This document shows positions 1-10,960 of a DNA stretch of 64,000 nt, one piece after another (the first letter of the stretch is position 1; each line of letters opens with the position of its first letter). This DNA comes from Marinobacter lipolyticus (lineage in GTDB: Bacteria; Pseudomonadota; Gammaproteobacteria; Pseudomonadales; Oleiphilaceae), in assembly GCF_018424605.1 (NCBI RefSeq), contig NZ_QTKT01000001.1, positions 1-64,000 of the forward strand, given 5' to 3'. A model generated the notes under the pieces. It was not told where the DNA came from. It made no database searches and saw only the letters and a program-made list of their open reading frames with translations. The position numbers were made by a program, and so were the translations under genes.

Positions 1-50
1 GTCTGTTCCCCGTGTTTTTATTGCTTGGAAATACAAACCGACTCAAAGCA

Positions 51-83
51 AAAATGCCCCGGACAATGTCCGAGGCATTTTGC
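51..83. terminator. Near-palindromic terminator hairpin
   Basis: The arms AAAATGCC and CGGAC (51-64) pair with GTCCG and GGCATTTT (68-81) around a 3-nt loop, with one C/A mismatch. The flanking A and T runs make it usable in either direction. It could end a gene lying left of the window or back up the cold-shock transcript. Confidence 0.6.
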
Positions 84-173
84 TTGCCAGCCCAGGGGCT
101 ATGTAAATCGAGTTTTTACACAGCCTCTGAAGCCGGCTTTTTTGATTTACTGCTGCTATTGCCCGTGAGGGGC

Positions 174-215
174 AAAAGCGGAAGCGTTACCTCAGACCGG
201 GGTAACGTTTTCCGC
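174..215 (-). terminator. Terminator overlapping the 3' end of the cold-shock gene
   Basis: On the minus strand an arm at 215-201 (GCGG...CGTTACC) pairs with 191-178 (GGTAACGCTTCCGC), followed by CTTTTGCC. The stop codon of the cold-shock gene lies in the loop. The U-run is short, so termination strength is uncertain. Confidence 0.55.
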
Positions 216-401
216 CTGGGGACCTTTCGGGCCCTGTGTTACGGTAAACTGCACCTGCTGACCTTCGGCCAGGGTACGGAAACCGCTTGCGTTAATTGCG
301 CTGTAGTGAACGAACACGTCACTGCCGCCATCCTGAGCGATGAAGCCAAAGCCTTTGGATTCGTTGAACCACTTTACGTGGCCGGTTTTTGTATCAGACA
401 T
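192..401 (-). CDS. Cold-shock domain protein (CspA family)
   Basis: A 69-residue single cold-shock domain, the normal length for CspA-type RNA chaperones that melt mRNA structure in the cytoplasm. RNP1 is visible as KGFGFI (residues 16-21) and RNP2 as VFVHY (29-33), with the aromatic residues that stack on single-stranded nucleic acid. The start is the ATG at 399-401, with AGGAAAG about 4 nt upstream; the frame stays open upstream but that stretch has no homologous look. A strong promoter about 165 nt upstream gives the long leader typical of cold-inducible csp genes. Whether this paralogue is cold-induced cannot be told from sequence. Confidence 0.95.
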   Translation of the reverse strand: MSDTKTGHVKWFNESKGFGFIAQDGGSDVFVHYSAINASGFRTLAEGQQVQFTVTQGPKGPQAENVTPV

Positions 402-570
402 TGATCTTTCCTGTATTCCTGAGATTTTGCCCTCACGGGACCTTCGGTTGTCCTTGGGATGAACCGCTGCTGCATAAAATCTAGCGTACTGAGGAAGGGG
501 CAACGAAGAGCACTGTGGCAGGACGTTGAAGCACATTCACCAAATAACGCTGTATTTTCACAGCAATTTC

Positions 571-598
571 AGTATAGACCGAGTTTCGGGGGCGTCAA
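571..598 (-). promoter_or_regulatory. Sigma-70 promoter of the cold-shock gene
   Basis: On the minus strand TTGACG (598-593) and TATACT (576-571) are separated by 16 nt. The predicted start near 564 gives a leader of about 163 nt before the ATG at 401. The rest of the 402-721 gap holds this leader and no convincing gene. Confidence 0.75.
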
Positions 599-721
599 CG
601 CTTTTTTCGCTACTTTATTGCCCGTTTATAAGGCTGAAAAAACAAGAGCTTGTCATGAAAACGTCACCGGTCAACCGCGCCATTTTTCAGGGCACGGTTG
701 ACACGCGGAAAGGTCTTTCTG

Positions 722-2596
722 TCAGCGGCCAAACTGTTTACTGATGTCCTCAAGAATCGTTGGATCGTCGATGGTGCTGGGGACGGCGTATTCCTCACCG
801 TCTGCGATCTGCCGGATGATGCGCCGCAGGATCTTGCCAGAGCGGGTTTTCGGCAGCCTGTCGACCACCAGTGCCCGACGGAAGCAGGCGATGGCTCCGA
901 TCTTTTCACGCACCATGTCAACCAGCTCTTCCTCAAGCTCATCGTGGTCGATGGTGGCGCCGTCCTTGATCAGCACCAGGCCGACCGGAATCTGGCCTTT
1001 CATTTCGTCACTGGCACCGACCACGCAGCATTCGGCAACCGCCGGGTGGGAGGCCACCACCTCTTCCATCTCGCCGGTTGACAGCCGGTGCCCTGCGACG
1101 TTGATCACGTCATCGGTGCGGCCCATAACATACACATAGCCGTCGTCATCCACAAACCCGCCATCACCGGAGGTGTAAAAGCCCTTGATGGGTTCCAGAT
1201 AGGTCTTGCGGAAGCGGGCATCGTCGCCCCAGACGGTCATCATGCACCCCGGCGGCAGTGGCAGTTTCACCGCAATTTGTCCCTGTTCGCCCGCCGGTAC
1301 CTGAGTTCCTTCCATATCCACCACCTGCACGTTGAAGCCGGGTGAGGGCACGGTGGCGGACCCCGGCTTGGTGGCCATCAACTCGATGCCCACCGGGTTG
1401 CAGCAGATGGCCCATCCGGTTTCCGTCTGCCACCAGTGGTCCAGCACCGGCAAACCGGTCTGCTCTCTCAGCCAGTCGTAGGTGGCCGGGTCGAGGCGTT
1501 CGCCCGCCAGAAACAGTCGCTTCAGCGAGCTGATGTCATAGCGGGACAGCTGGTCTGCCTCCGGGTCTTCCTTGCGAACGGCCCGGAAGGCGGTGGGCGC
1601 GGTAAACAGCATATTCACTTTGTGGTCCTGTACCACCCGCCAGAAGGCGCCGGCATCCGGTGTTTTTACCGGTTTTCCTTCGTACAGAATGGTCGTGCAA
1701 CCGGCAAACAGGGGGCCATACACAATGTAGCTGTGGCCAACCACCCAGCCGACATCCGAGGCGGCCCAGTACACGTCCCCCGGCCTGGCGTTATAGACGA
1801 GCTGCATGCTGTAACGCAGGGCGACGGCATGACCGCCGTTGTCGCGCACCACGCCCTTGGGCTTGCCGGTGGTGCCAGAGGTATACAGGATGTAAAGCGG
1901 GTCTGTGGATTTCACCGGCACCGGAGCCACCGGCTTGGCACTTGCCATGAGCTCACTCCAGTCATAATCCCGACCGCTCAGCATCCCGGCCGTAACCTGG
2001 GGGCGCTGGAAGAGAATGCAGCAATCGGGCTTATGGCGGGCCTGTTCAATGGCGGTGTCGACCAGTGGCTTGTACTCGATGACCTTGGCCACTTCGATGC
2101 CACAGGAAGCCGTAACGAGAGCTTTGGGTTTGGCGTCGTCGATGCGTACCGCCAGTTCGTGGGCGGCGAAACCTCCGAAAACCACCGAGTGAATGGCGCC
2201 GATGCGGGCGCAGCCAAGCATGGCAATGACCGCTTCAGGAACCATCGGCATGTAGATAATGACGCGATCGCCCTTGCTTACCCCCCGGTCCCGCAGAACA
2301 CCGGCAAACAGCGCGACCTGATGGGTTAATTCGTTGTAGGTGAAGGAGCGGGTGGTGTCGGTAACCGGCGAGTCATAGATCAGCGCGGTCTGTTCGCCGC
2401 GCCCGGCGCGGATATTGGCGTCCAGCGCGACGTCACTGGTGTTGAGCTCCCCGTCAGGAAACCAGAGGCCGTGGCCATTGTCGGTTGCCTGCCAGATGGT
2501 TTCAGGAGGCCTGATCCAATTGATGTTCGCCGCCTGATCACGCCAGAATTCCTCTGGATGGTCGATCGAGCGTCTGAATTCAGAGTTGTAACCCAT
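722..2596 (-). CDS. prpE: Propionate--CoA ligase (PrpE type)
   Basis: AMP-forming acyl-CoA synthetase of 624 residues that activates propionate (or acetate) with ATP and CoA. Seen in order: P-loop YTSGTTGKPKG (238-248), A5 motif WWQTETG (388-394), hinge/A8 motif GRTDDVINVAGHR (492-504) and the C-terminal PKTRSGK with catalytic Lys588. DHWWQTETGWAI and the SEFRRSIDHPEEFW start match PrpE rather than Acs, which has TWWQTETGG. The ATG at 2594-2596 is preferred over a GTG nine bases upstream because GAGG lies 8 nt before it. The product fits the 2-methylcitrate operon near 52-60 kb, so it is probably an unlinked member of that pathway. Acetate use cannot be excluded. Confidence 0.88.
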   Translation of the reverse strand: MGYNSEFRRSIDHPEEFWRDQAANINWIRPPETIWQATDNGHGLWFPDGELNTSDVALDANIRAGRGEQTALIYDSPVTDTTRSFTYNELTHQVALFAGVLRDRGVSKGDRVIIYMPMVPEAVIAMLGCARIGAIHSVVFGGFAAHELAVRIDDAKPKALVTASCGIEVAKVIEYKPLVDTAIEQARHKPDCCILFQRPQVTAGMLSGRDYDWSELMASAKPVAPVPVKSTDPLYILYTSGTTGKPKGVVRDNGGHAVALRYSMQLVYNARPGDVYWAASDVGWVVGHSYIVYGPLFAGCTTILYEGKPVKTPDAGAFWRVVQDHKVNMLFTAPTAFRAVRKEDPEADQLSRYDISSLKRLFLAGERLDPATYDWLREQTGLPVLDHWWQTETGWAICCNPVGIELMATKPGSATVPSPGFNVQVVDMEGTQVPAGEQGQIAVKLPLPPGCMMTVWGDDARFRKTYLEPIKGFYTSGDGGFVDDDGYVYVMGRTDDVINVAGHRLSTGEMEEVVASHPAVAECCVVGASDEMKGQIPVGLVLIKDGATIDHDELEEELVDMVREKIGAIACFRRALVVDRLPKTRSGKILRRIIRQIADGEEYAVPSTIDDPTILEDISKQFGR

Positions 2597-2706
2597 TCCA
2601 TCCACCTCGTGATGCTGTTGTTGTTTTAATGGAGATAATCACAACTGTAGGCACTTTGAGGGGAAGGACTACTAGACCATAGGCTTAGTGGGTTGCTGGT
2701 TGCGGA

Positions 2707-4065
2707 TCAATCGTTCCCGGAGTTGACCGAGATCACGGTCGAGGTGAAGCTGCCCCGCCCGACACGGGTGTTGATGGTGTCTCCGGTGTGCATCTCCCCC
2801 GCATCGCGGATGATTGCGCCGTCGGGTTCCCGCCGTGCTATGGCGTAGCCACGCCCCAGCGTCGCCAGGGGACTGACCAGATTAAGCGTCTGCCCGGTGT
2901 GGTCGAGACGGTCCCGCTGACTGGCAAGCCTCCGGTCCATCGCGGTGAGAAGTTTCTCCTGCAGATGCTCCAGCGCGCTCTGGCTCTGGTCGAGCTGCCG
3001 GCGCGGTGACTGGGTGGTCAGTCGCTGGGCCAGATGGTTCGTACGAAGCCGGTGCTGCTGCACAGCCTGCTGTATGGCCTTGCCCAGTCTTATGTCCAGT
3101 TCGTCCATGCGCTGGGCCTTGTCCAGCAGTTCGCGGCGCGGATCGCGCAGGCGTGCGGCCAGATGGCCGGTCTGGGTATGAAAGCCCTGCAATACCCGGG
3201 CGAACGCCGACGCTAGCCGTCTTCGCCGGTCGTCGACCTGCCGTATCCACTCCTGCTGGTCCGGGGAGATTTTCTCCGCGGCGGCGGAGGGGGTTGGCGC
3301 GCGCAGATCCGCCACGAAATCGGCAATGGTGACGTCCACTTCGTGACCCACGGCACTCACCGTTGGAATCGAGCAGTCCGCGATGGCGCGGGCAACGGTC
3401 TCCTCGTTGAAACACCACAAATCTTCCAGCGAGCCGCCACCACGACCAATGATCAGTACGTCGGCCACGCCGTGGGCTTGTGCGGCGGTGATCGCACGGA
3501 CAATGTCGGCGGTGGCCGGCTTGCCCTGCACGGCGGTGGGATAGAGCGTTACCGGAATGGCCGGGCAGCGGCGCGCCAGTACCGTCAGTATGTCGTGTAT
3601 GGCGGCGCCCGTAGGCGAGGTAACCACCCCGATGTGGCGGGGCACGGCCGGCACGGGTTTCTTGCGGGCCATGTCGAACAGCCCCTCCGCCTGCAGCTTG
3701 CGCTTCAGCTCCTCGTAGGCCTGTTGCAGTGCGCCCAGTCCTGCGGGCTCCAGGTGCTCAACGATAATCTGGAAGTCACCCCGGTTCTCATACAGCGTGA
3801 CCTTGCCGCGAATGCGTATCTGATCGCCTTCTTTGGGCAGTTCCCGAATACGCTGGTTCGAGCCCTTGAACATCGCGCAGCGAACCTGGCTTTTACGGTC
3901 CTTGAGGGAGAAGTACCAGTGGCCCGATGACGGGCGGGAGAAGCCGGATAGCTCGCCCTCCACCCACACCTGCATGAAGCTGGTTTCCAGCAGGCGTTTT
4001 GCCTGGTGGTTCAGTTCGCTGACGCTCAGCGCCGGCGGGCGTGAATCCTGAAATGGGGTGTGCAC
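2707..4065 (-). CDS. xseA: Exodeoxyribonuclease VII large subunit
   Basis: 452 residues, the usual length. With XseB it forms the enzyme that degrades single-stranded DNA to acid-insoluble and then acid-soluble oligonucleotides. An N-terminal OB fold covers about residues 12-110 (GELSGFSRPSSGHWYFSLKD at 37-56). The catalytic core has RGGGS (208-212) and GHEVD (240-244), and a long helical region follows (about 265-400). The start is a GTG at 4065 with GGGAG 7 nt upstream; no in-frame ATG would keep the OB fold. It is divergent from guaB, as in many gammaproteobacteria. Confidence 0.96.
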   Translation of the reverse strand: MHTPFQDSRPPALSVSELNHQAKRLLETSFMQVWVEGELSGFSRPSSGHWYFSLKDRKSQVRCAMFKGSNQRIRELPKEGDQIRIRGKVTLYENRGDFQIIVEHLEPAGLGALQQAYEELKRKLQAEGLFDMARKKPVPAVPRHIGVVTSPTGAAIHDILTVLARRCPAIPVTLYPTAVQGKPATADIVRAITAAQAHGVADVLIIGRGGGSLEDLWCFNEETVARAIADCSIPTVSAVGHEVDVTIADFVADLRAPTPSAAAEKISPDQQEWIRQVDDRRRRLASAFARVLQGFHTQTGHLAARLRDPRRELLDKAQRMDELDIRLGKAIQQAVQQHRLRTNHLAQRLTTQSPRRQLDQSQSALEHLQEKLLTAMDRRLASQRDRLDHTGQTLNLVSPLATLGRGYAIARREPDGAIIRDAGEMHTGDTINTRVGRGSFTSTVISVNSGND

Positions 4066-4164
4066 GTTCTGGCTCCCGGTCCTGATATACGCAATAGCCG
4101 AAAAAAGAAGGGCAAAAATAGCGGAATTTCAAAAAGATGCAATCGAACCTTAAAACTGCCGCGG

Positions 4165-4193
4165 TTTACTGTATACCCACGCCCATTTATAAT
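4165..4193 (+). promoter_or_regulatory. guaB promoter
   Basis: TTTACT (4165-4170), a 17-nt spacer and a perfect TATAAT (4188-4193). The predicted start near 4200 gives a leader of about 80 nt before guaB. I did not recognise a PurR box. Confidence 0.75.
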
Positions 4194-4204
4194 AGTCCGA
4201 TTAA

Positions 4205-5743
<1,539 letters not shown>

Positions 5744-5756
5744 GCTACGCCGTTTC

Positions 5757-5785
5757 AGGCGCGGCTCAGGGGCTGAGCCGCGCCT
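5757..5785 (+). terminator. Strong hairpin between guaB and guaA
   Basis: A perfect 12-bp stem, AGGCGCGGCTCA (5757-5768) pairing with TGAGCCGCGCCT (5774-5785), with a 5-nt loop, then ATTATTTCTG. The U-run is poor. It may act as a leaky terminator or an mRNA processing/stability element, so guaA would be made partly by read-through. Confidence 0.5.
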
Positions 5786-5808
5786 ATTATTTCTGATCCG
5801 AGGACTCC

Positions 5809-7386
5809 ATGGCCCAGAACATCCACGACCACCGCATTCTGATTCTCGATTTTGGTTCCCAATACACGCAACTGATCGCTCGTCGCGTCCGGGAGATTGG
5901 CGTTTACTGTGAAATCAGGGCCTTTGATATCACCGCTGAAGAGCTCGACGCGTTTAACCCCAAGGGCATTATCCTTGCCGGCGGCCCGGAATCGGTAACA
6001 CAACTGGGCGGGCCCCGCGCGCCGGATGGCCTGTTTGATCGCGGCATTCCGGTTCTGGGGATCTGCTATGGCATGCAGACCATGGCGGAGCAGCTCGGCG
6101 GCCGCGTTGCCAGCTCCGAAAAGCGCGAGTTTGGCTATGCGCAGGTCAAGGTGCGCGCCGCCGGCCCCCTGCTGCAGGATATTACCGACCACCTGACGGC
6201 AACGGGTGACTCGCTGCTGGATGTGTGGATGAGCCACGGTGACAAGGTTGTGGCCATGCCCGACGGCTTCGAGCTGCTGGCGTCCACCGAAAGTGCGCCC
6301 ATTGCGGCTATGCAGGATCGGGAACGTAACCTCTACGGGGTGCAGTTCCATCCCGAGGTAACCCACACCCTGCAGGGTAAGCGCATTCTCGAGCATTTCG
6401 TCCTGAACATCAGTGGCTGCGAGGCGCTGTGGACCCCCGCCAAAATCGTCGACGACGCCGTGCGCCAGATCCGCGAGCAGGTGGGTACCGACAAGGTGTT
6501 GCTGGGGCTCTCCGGCGGGGTCGATTCCTCGGTGACCGCGGCGCTGTTGCACCGGGCAATCGGCGAACAGCTAACCTGTGTTTTCGTGGACAACGGCCTG
6601 TTGCGCCTGCACGAAGGCGATCAGGTCATGGACATGTTTGCCAGCAACATGGGCGTGAAAGTGATCCGTGTGGATGCGGAAGATCTGTTTCTGTCCAAGC
6701 TCAAGGGCGAGGCAGACCCGGAAAAGAAGCGCAAGATCATTGGTAACACGTTTATTGATGTGTTCGACGAGGAAGCCGCGAGTATCCGCGATGTGAACTG
6801 GCTTGCCCAGGGCACTATCTACCCGGACGTCATCGAATCTGCCGCGTCCAAAACCGGTAAAGCGCACGTCATCAAGTCCCACCATAACGTCGGCGGCCTT
6901 CCCGAGACGATGAAAATGAAGCTGGTGGAGCCGTTGCGGGAGCTGTTCAAGGACGAGGTACGCCGCATTGGCCTGGAGCTGGGGCTGCCCTACGACATGG
7001 TGTATCGCCATCCGTTCCCGGGGCCCGGTCTGGGCGTGCGGATTCTGGGTGAGGTGAAAAAGGAATACGCGGATATTCTGCGCCGTGCTGATGCCATTTT
7101 CCTGGAAGAGCTGCACCGTGCCGATCTGTATCACAAGACCAGTCAGGCGTTTGCGGTTTTCCTGCCGGTAAAATCGGTGGGTGTGGTTGGCGACGCCCGC
7201 CGTTATGAGTATGTGGTTGCACTGCGGGCGGTGGAAACCATCGATTTCATGACCGCGCGCTGGGCCCACCTGCCGTATGAGCTGCTCGAAACCGTGTCGA
7301 ACCGGATCATCAATGAGATCACCGGGGTTTCCCGGGTTACTTACGATGTATCCTCCAAGCCGCCGGCAACCATCGAGTGGGAATAA
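5809..7386 (+). CDS. guaA: GMP synthase (glutamine-hydrolysing)
   Basis: 525 residues, full length. Converts XMP to GMP using ATP and glutamine-derived ammonia. The N-terminal class I amidotransferase has the nucleophile Cys86 in GICYGMQ and His181/Glu183 in HPEVTH. The ATP pyrophosphatase domain has the PP-loop SGGVDSS (235-241), and the C-terminal dimerisation domain ends ...PPATIEWE, the canonical C-terminus. The ATG at 5809 follows a CGAGG site. It sits in the common order guaB-guaA-tadA. Confidence 0.98.
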   Translation: MAQNIHDHRILILDFGSQYTQLIARRVREIGVYCEIRAFDITAEELDAFNPKGIILAGGPESVTQLGGPRAPDGLFDRGIPVLGICYGMQTMAEQLGGRVASSEKREFGYAQVKVRAAGPLLQDITDHLTATGDSLLDVWMSHGDKVVAMPDGFELLASTESAPIAAMQDRERNLYGVQFHPEVTHTLQGKRILEHFVLNISGCEALWTPAKIVDDAVRQIREQVGTDKVLLGLSGGVDSSVTAALLHRAIGEQLTCVFVDNGLLRLHEGDQVMDMFASNMGVKVIRVDAEDLFLSKLKGEADPEKKRKIIGNTFIDVFDEEAASIRDVNWLAQGTIYPDVIESAASKTGKAHVIKSHHNVGGLPETMKMKLVEPLRELFKDEVRRIGLELGLPYDMVYRHPFPGPGLGVRILGEVKKEYADILRRADAIFLEELHRADLYHKTSQAFAVFLPVKSVGVVGDARRYEYVVALRAVETIDFMTARWAHLPYELLETVSNRIINEITGVSRVTYDVSSKPPATIEWE

Positions 7387-7404
7387 GCGGGCGCTGATCC
7401 GGAC

Positions 7405-7926
7405 ATGACCACAGGCTCCGATGACGATCAATGGATGAGCCGTGCCCTGGCCCTGGCGTCTCAGGCGGCGGCGCAGGGTGAGGTGCCCGTCGGTGCGGTG
7501 GTGGTGCTCGATGGCCGGGAAATCGGTGCCGGTTTCAATGCCCCCATCAGCGGCTGTGATCCGACAGCACACGCCGAGATCCGGGCGCTCAGGGACGCCG
7601 CGCGCCGGGTCGGCAATTACCGCCTCTCAGGTGCTACCCTGTATGTAACGCTGGAACCCTGCACCATGTGTGTGGGGGCCATCGTGCACAGTCGTGTCAG
7701 CCGGTTGGTTTACGGTGCGACAGAACCAAAAGCCGGTGCGGTAGAATCCGCGCGGCGGACACTGGACGAACCGCACTTTAACTGGCAGGTTGAATGTGCC
7801 GGTGGGGTACTCGCCGACCAGTGCAGCGAAGCCATCAGTGCATTCTTCAGCAGTCGTCGCGCCGCGATCCGGCGCCAACGGCAACAACAGCAACTGAATT
7901 CAGGGAAGGGTACCAGCGCGCTATGA
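7405..7926 (+). CDS. tadA: tRNA-specific adenosine deaminase (A34 to inosine)
   Basis: 173 residues. Deaminates the wobble adenosine of tRNA-Arg(ACG). The zinc site is HAE (56-58, with proton-shuttle Glu58) and PCTMC (85-89, Cys86 and Cys89). The C-terminal FFSSRRAA segment is typical of TadA; a Gln/Arg-rich tail of about 20 residues follows. It starts 18 bp after guaA and its stop overlaps the next start codon by ATGA, which implies translational coupling. Confidence 0.95.
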   Translation: MTTGSDDDQWMSRALALASQAAAQGEVPVGAVVVLDGREIGAGFNAPISGCDPTAHAEIRALRDAARRVGNYRLSGATLYVTLEPCTMCVGAIVHSRVSRLVYGATEPKAGAVESARRTLDEPHFNWQVECAGGVLADQCSEAISAFFSSRRAAIRRQRQQQQLNSGKGTSAL

Positions 7927-8918
7927 AAGTCTTGGTTACCGGCGGAGCCGGTTATATTGGCAGTCACGTTGTTCGCCAGTTGGGTGCCGCAGGGCACGAT
8001 ATTGTGGTTTTTGACAATTTGTCCACGGGGTATCGCTGGGCGGTGACCTGTGGCGAGCTTGTGGTGGGTGACCTCGCGGACGAAGCGGCCATTGCCGATG
8101 TGTTCGCCCGCCACGAATTTGAAGCAGTGCTGCATTTTGCCGCGAATATAGTGGTTCCGGAATCCGTAGCCGATCCTCTCAAGTACTACAGCAATAACAC
8201 CCGGAATACCCTCAACCTTCTGAAGGCGGTGTCTGAGCACGGCGTTCCCTACATGGTGTTCTCGTCAACCGCTGCCGTGTACGGCATGCCGGATGACACG
8301 GTGTTGACCGAGAGCATGCCCCTGGCGCCGATCAACCCCTACGGCGCGTCGAAAATGATGAGCGAGCGCATGATCATGGATCTGGCGGCGGCTTCACCGC
8401 TGAATTACGTGATTCTGCGCTACTTCAATGTGGCGGGAGCCAATCCCGACGGCCTGCTGGGGCAGGCAACACCCGAGGCCACACATCTGATCAAGGTCGC
8501 TTGCGAATGTGTTACCGGCAAGCGCGACGGCATGAGCGTATTCGGGACCGATTACGAGACCCGCGACGGCACCTGCATCCGCGATTACATTCACGTGGAG
8601 GATCTGGCAAAAGCCCATGTTATGGCTTTGGATTACATGGCCGGTGGTGGCGAATCGCAAGTGCTGAATTGCGGCTACGGGCGCGGTTTTACCGTGCGCG
8701 AGGTGATTGATGTGGTGAAGCGGCAATCCGGTGTGGATTTCCCGGTGGAGGAAACCGGTCGTCGGGCCGGAGATCCGGCAGCGTTGATGGCAGACAACGG
8801 CAAGATCCGTCAGGTGCTCGGCTGGCAGCCGGCGTACGACGATCTCGATACGATTGTAGGTACAGCGCTCGCCTGGGAAGAAATATGGCATCACCGGCAG
8901 GCCGGCGACAACGCCTGA
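7923..8918 (+). CDS. galE: UDP-glucose 4-epimerase-like SDR
   Basis: 331 residues, extended short-chain dehydrogenase. Interconverts UDP-glucose and UDP-galactose (or the GlcNAc/GalNAc pair). Seen: NAD-binding GGAGYIG (7-13), the SSTAAVYG strand with Ser115/Thr116, catalytic Tyr140 and Lys144 in YGASK, and substrate-loop RYFNVAGA. The ATG overlaps the tadA stop by 4 bp; the open frame running further upstream is tadA shadow. Its pairing with ugd suggests supply of UDP-sugars for surface polysaccharide. The exact nucleotide-sugar preference cannot be read from sequence. Confidence 0.88.
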   Translation: MKVLVTGGAGYIGSHVVRQLGAAGHDIVVFDNLSTGYRWAVTCGELVVGDLADEAAIADVFARHEFEAVLHFAANIVVPESVADPLKYYSNNTRNTLNLLKAVSEHGVPYMVFSSTAAVYGMPDDTVLTESMPLAPINPYGASKMMSERMIMDLAAASPLNYVILRYFNVAGANPDGLLGQATPEATHLIKVACECVTGKRDGMSVFGTDYETRDGTCIRDYIHVEDLAKAHVMALDYMAGGGESQVLNCGYGRGFTVREVIDVVKRQSGVDFPVEETGRRAGDPAALMADNGKIRQVLGWQPAYDDLDTIVGTALAWEEIWHHRQAGDNA

Positions 8919-8958
8919 GCCAATTCATTTTTAACGATAGATACGCGGGATTGAGCGG

Positions 8959-10302
8959 ATGAAGATAACGATATTCGGTACCGGATATGTCGGGCTGGTC
9001 ACCGGCGCCTGTCTGGCGGACGTGGGCCACGACGTGCTGTGTATGGACGTGGATCAGGGCAAGATCGAAAAACTCAGGAACGGTCAGATTCCCATTTATG
9101 AGCCGGGGCTGGACAGTATCGTCAAACATACGACCGAAGCCGGCCGCCTGTCGTTCACGACAGATACCTCACAGGCGGTAAAGCACGGGGTACTCCAGTT
9201 CATCGCGGTGGGCACGCCGCCCGATGAAGACGGTTCGGCGGATCTGCAATACGTCACCGCCGTGGCCCGGTCTATCGGGGAACACATGGAGGACTACAAG
9301 GTTGTGGTCGACAAATCGACGGTGCCGGTTGGTACCGGAGACCGGGTCAAAGCGGCGGTGCGGGCCGAACTGGACCGTCGCGGGCTGGAGCTGGAATTTG
9401 ACGTGGTTTCCAACCCCGAATTCCTCAAGGAGGGGGCGGCGATCAATGATTTCATGAAGCCGGATCGTATCGTGGTGGGCACCGACAGCGACCAGGCTGC
9501 CGATCTGCTGCGGGAGGTTTACTATCCATTCAATCGCAGCCACGATCGCATGATCTTCATGGACATTCGCTCCGCCGAGCTGACCAAATACGCCGCAAAC
9601 TCCATGCTGGCCACCAAGATCAGCTTCATGAACGAAATTGCAAACCTGGCAGAACGGTTAGGTGCGGACATCGAGGCGGTGCGCCGCGGTATCGGGTCCG
9701 ACCCGCGCATCGGTTATCACTTCATATACCCGGGTTGTGGCTACGGTGGTTCCTGTTTCCCGAAAGACGTGCAGGCGCTGGCGCGGACCGCGCGTGACTG
9801 TGACTACGACGCCCGTCTGCTGAATGCGGTGGAGGCGGTCAATTACGCCCAGAAACACGTCCTCTACGACAAGATCAGTCACTATTTCAACGGCGATCTC
9901 CAGGGCAAGGTGGTGGCGGTCTGGGGGCTGGCGTTCAAACCGAACACCGATGACATGCGCGAAGCGTCCTCACGCACCCTGATGGAGGACCTCTGGAAGG
10001 CTGGCGCAACGGTCCAGGCGTTCGATCCTGAGGCGATGGAGGAGACCCAGCGCCTGTATGGCGACCAGCCAGGGCTTACGCTCTGTGGCACCAAAGAGCA
10101 GGCGCTGAAAGGTGCTGATGTTCTGGCTATCTGCACCGAGTGGAAAGAGTTCCGCTCCCCGGATTTCGGGGGCATCGCCGAGGCGCTGCGGGCGCCGGTG
10201 GTCTTCGACGGTCGCAACCTGTATGAGCCGGACATGCTGGAGCGTCATGGTCTGATCTACTACGCCATCGGGCGCGGGCGTAATCAGTTCCGGTTTGATT
10301 AA
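8959..10302 (+). CDS. ugd: UDP-glucose 6-dehydrogenase
   Basis: 447 residues. Two-step NAD+-dependent oxidation of UDP-glucose to UDP-glucuronate. The N-terminal Rossmann motif is GTGYVG (7-12). Also seen are EFLKEGAA in the substrate loop (154-161), Lys210 in AELTKYAAN, and the catalytic Cys266 in [10 protein letters not shown]. The C-terminal UDP-binding domain includes [12 protein letters not shown]. It lies 40 bp after the galE-like gene and overlaps the next gene. GalU (44 kb) would supply its substrate and the epimerase at 30.5 kb could use its product. Confidence 0.95.
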   Translation: MKITIFGTGYVGLVTGACLADVGHDVLCMDVDQGKIEKLRNGQIPIYEPGLDSIVKHTTEAGRLSFTTDTSQAVKHGVLQFIAVGTPPDEDGSADLQYVTAVARSIGEHMEDYKVVVDKSTVPVGTGDRVKAAVRAELDRRGLELEFDVVSNPEFLKEGAAINDFMKPDRIVVGTDSDQAADLLREVYYPFNRSHDRMIFMDIRSAELTKYAANSMLATKISFMNEIANLAERLGADIEAVRRGIGSDPRIGYHFIYPGCGYGGSCFPKDVQALARTARDCDYDARLLNAVEAVNYAQKHVLYDKISHYFNGDLQGKVVAVWGLAFKPNTDDMREASSRTLMEDLWKAGATVQAFDPEAMEETQRLYGDQPGLTLCGTKEQALKGADVLAICTEWKEFRSPDFGGIAEALRAPVVFDGRNLYEPDMLERHGLIYYAIGRGRNQFRFD

Positions 10303-10729
10303 CGTGGGCGAGCCTCTGGAATTCCGTCTCCACGAGCGGCTGGCGGCCGATACCCTGAGTCTCGGTCGAAGCCGCCTGTGCGAGGTGCGCCTGATGAACG
10401 ATTGCACCTGGCCTTGGGTCATTCTGGTGCCCTCTGTGCCCGGTATCCGAGAAATCTATGAGCTTTCGGAGGAGCAGCAACAGCGCCTGCTGGCGGAATC
10501 GTCGGAGTTGAGCCGGCGCATGATGACGCTGTTTGAAGGCGACAAGATGAACGTGGCGGCGCTGGGCAACATGGTACCGCAACTGCATTTGCATCACATC
10601 GTCCGTTACCAGTCGGACCCTGCATGGCCCGGCCCTGTCTGGGGCAAGCAAGCGCCGGTGCCTTACGGCGAACGTGATCGAAAGACCGTCTTTCAAAAGC
10701 TACAGCCGGTGATTGCGTCCCTTTCCTGA
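10295..10729 (+). CDS. HIT-family nucleotide-binding protein
   Basis: About 144 residues, single HIT fold. Such proteins hydrolyse or transfer nucleotidyl groups; the substrate is unknown. The family pattern [15 protein letters not shown] is clear at 91-105, with His98 and His100 in the first two triad positions, but the third position is Ile102, as in a recognised HIT subgroup. [14 protein letters not shown] is the usual strand before it. The start is uncertain: TTG at 10295 (overlapping the ugd stop by 8 bp) or GTG at 10304; neither has a clear ribosome site, so translational coupling to ugd is likely. Confidence 0.85.
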   Translation: MINVGEPLEFRLHERLAADTLSLGRSRLCEVRLMNDCTWPWVILVPSVPGIREIYELSEEQQQRLLAESSELSRRMMTLFEGDKMNVAALGNMVPQLHLHHIVRYQSDPAWPGPVWGKQAPVPYGERDRKTVFQKLQPVIASLS

Positions 10730-10960
10730 GTGCATTCTGCACTGAGGCGCTTCCTATCTCGCTTACCACATATACCAGTAGCCTGTGACGGGTGGCCTGA
10801 TCGGCCCCCGTATCCTTTCTTCCCGGGCCAAATACGGCGGTTCGCAGCGCGATGGTCCCCGGCTAAGGGGATTCACGTATGCGCTGTGTGTACTATGGAG
10901 CAGATTCCTAAAAACTGTGACGCAGGTCTCAAAAAAGCCAAATAACAGGGTGGGAACATT

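Noticed and set aside
12..404. 130-codon plus-strand frame over the cold-shock gene
   Set aside because: Antisense to the cold-shock gene; runs through its terminator hairpins and has no ribosome site.
671..701. Inverted repeat TCAACCG/CGGTTGA after prpE as a terminator
   Set aside because: The 17-nt loop is long and no T-run follows on the minus strand.
10730..10945. 71-codon frame between the HIT and PilZ-like genes
   Set aside because: No ribosome site, Pro/Arg/Cys-rich random-looking product, no family pattern.
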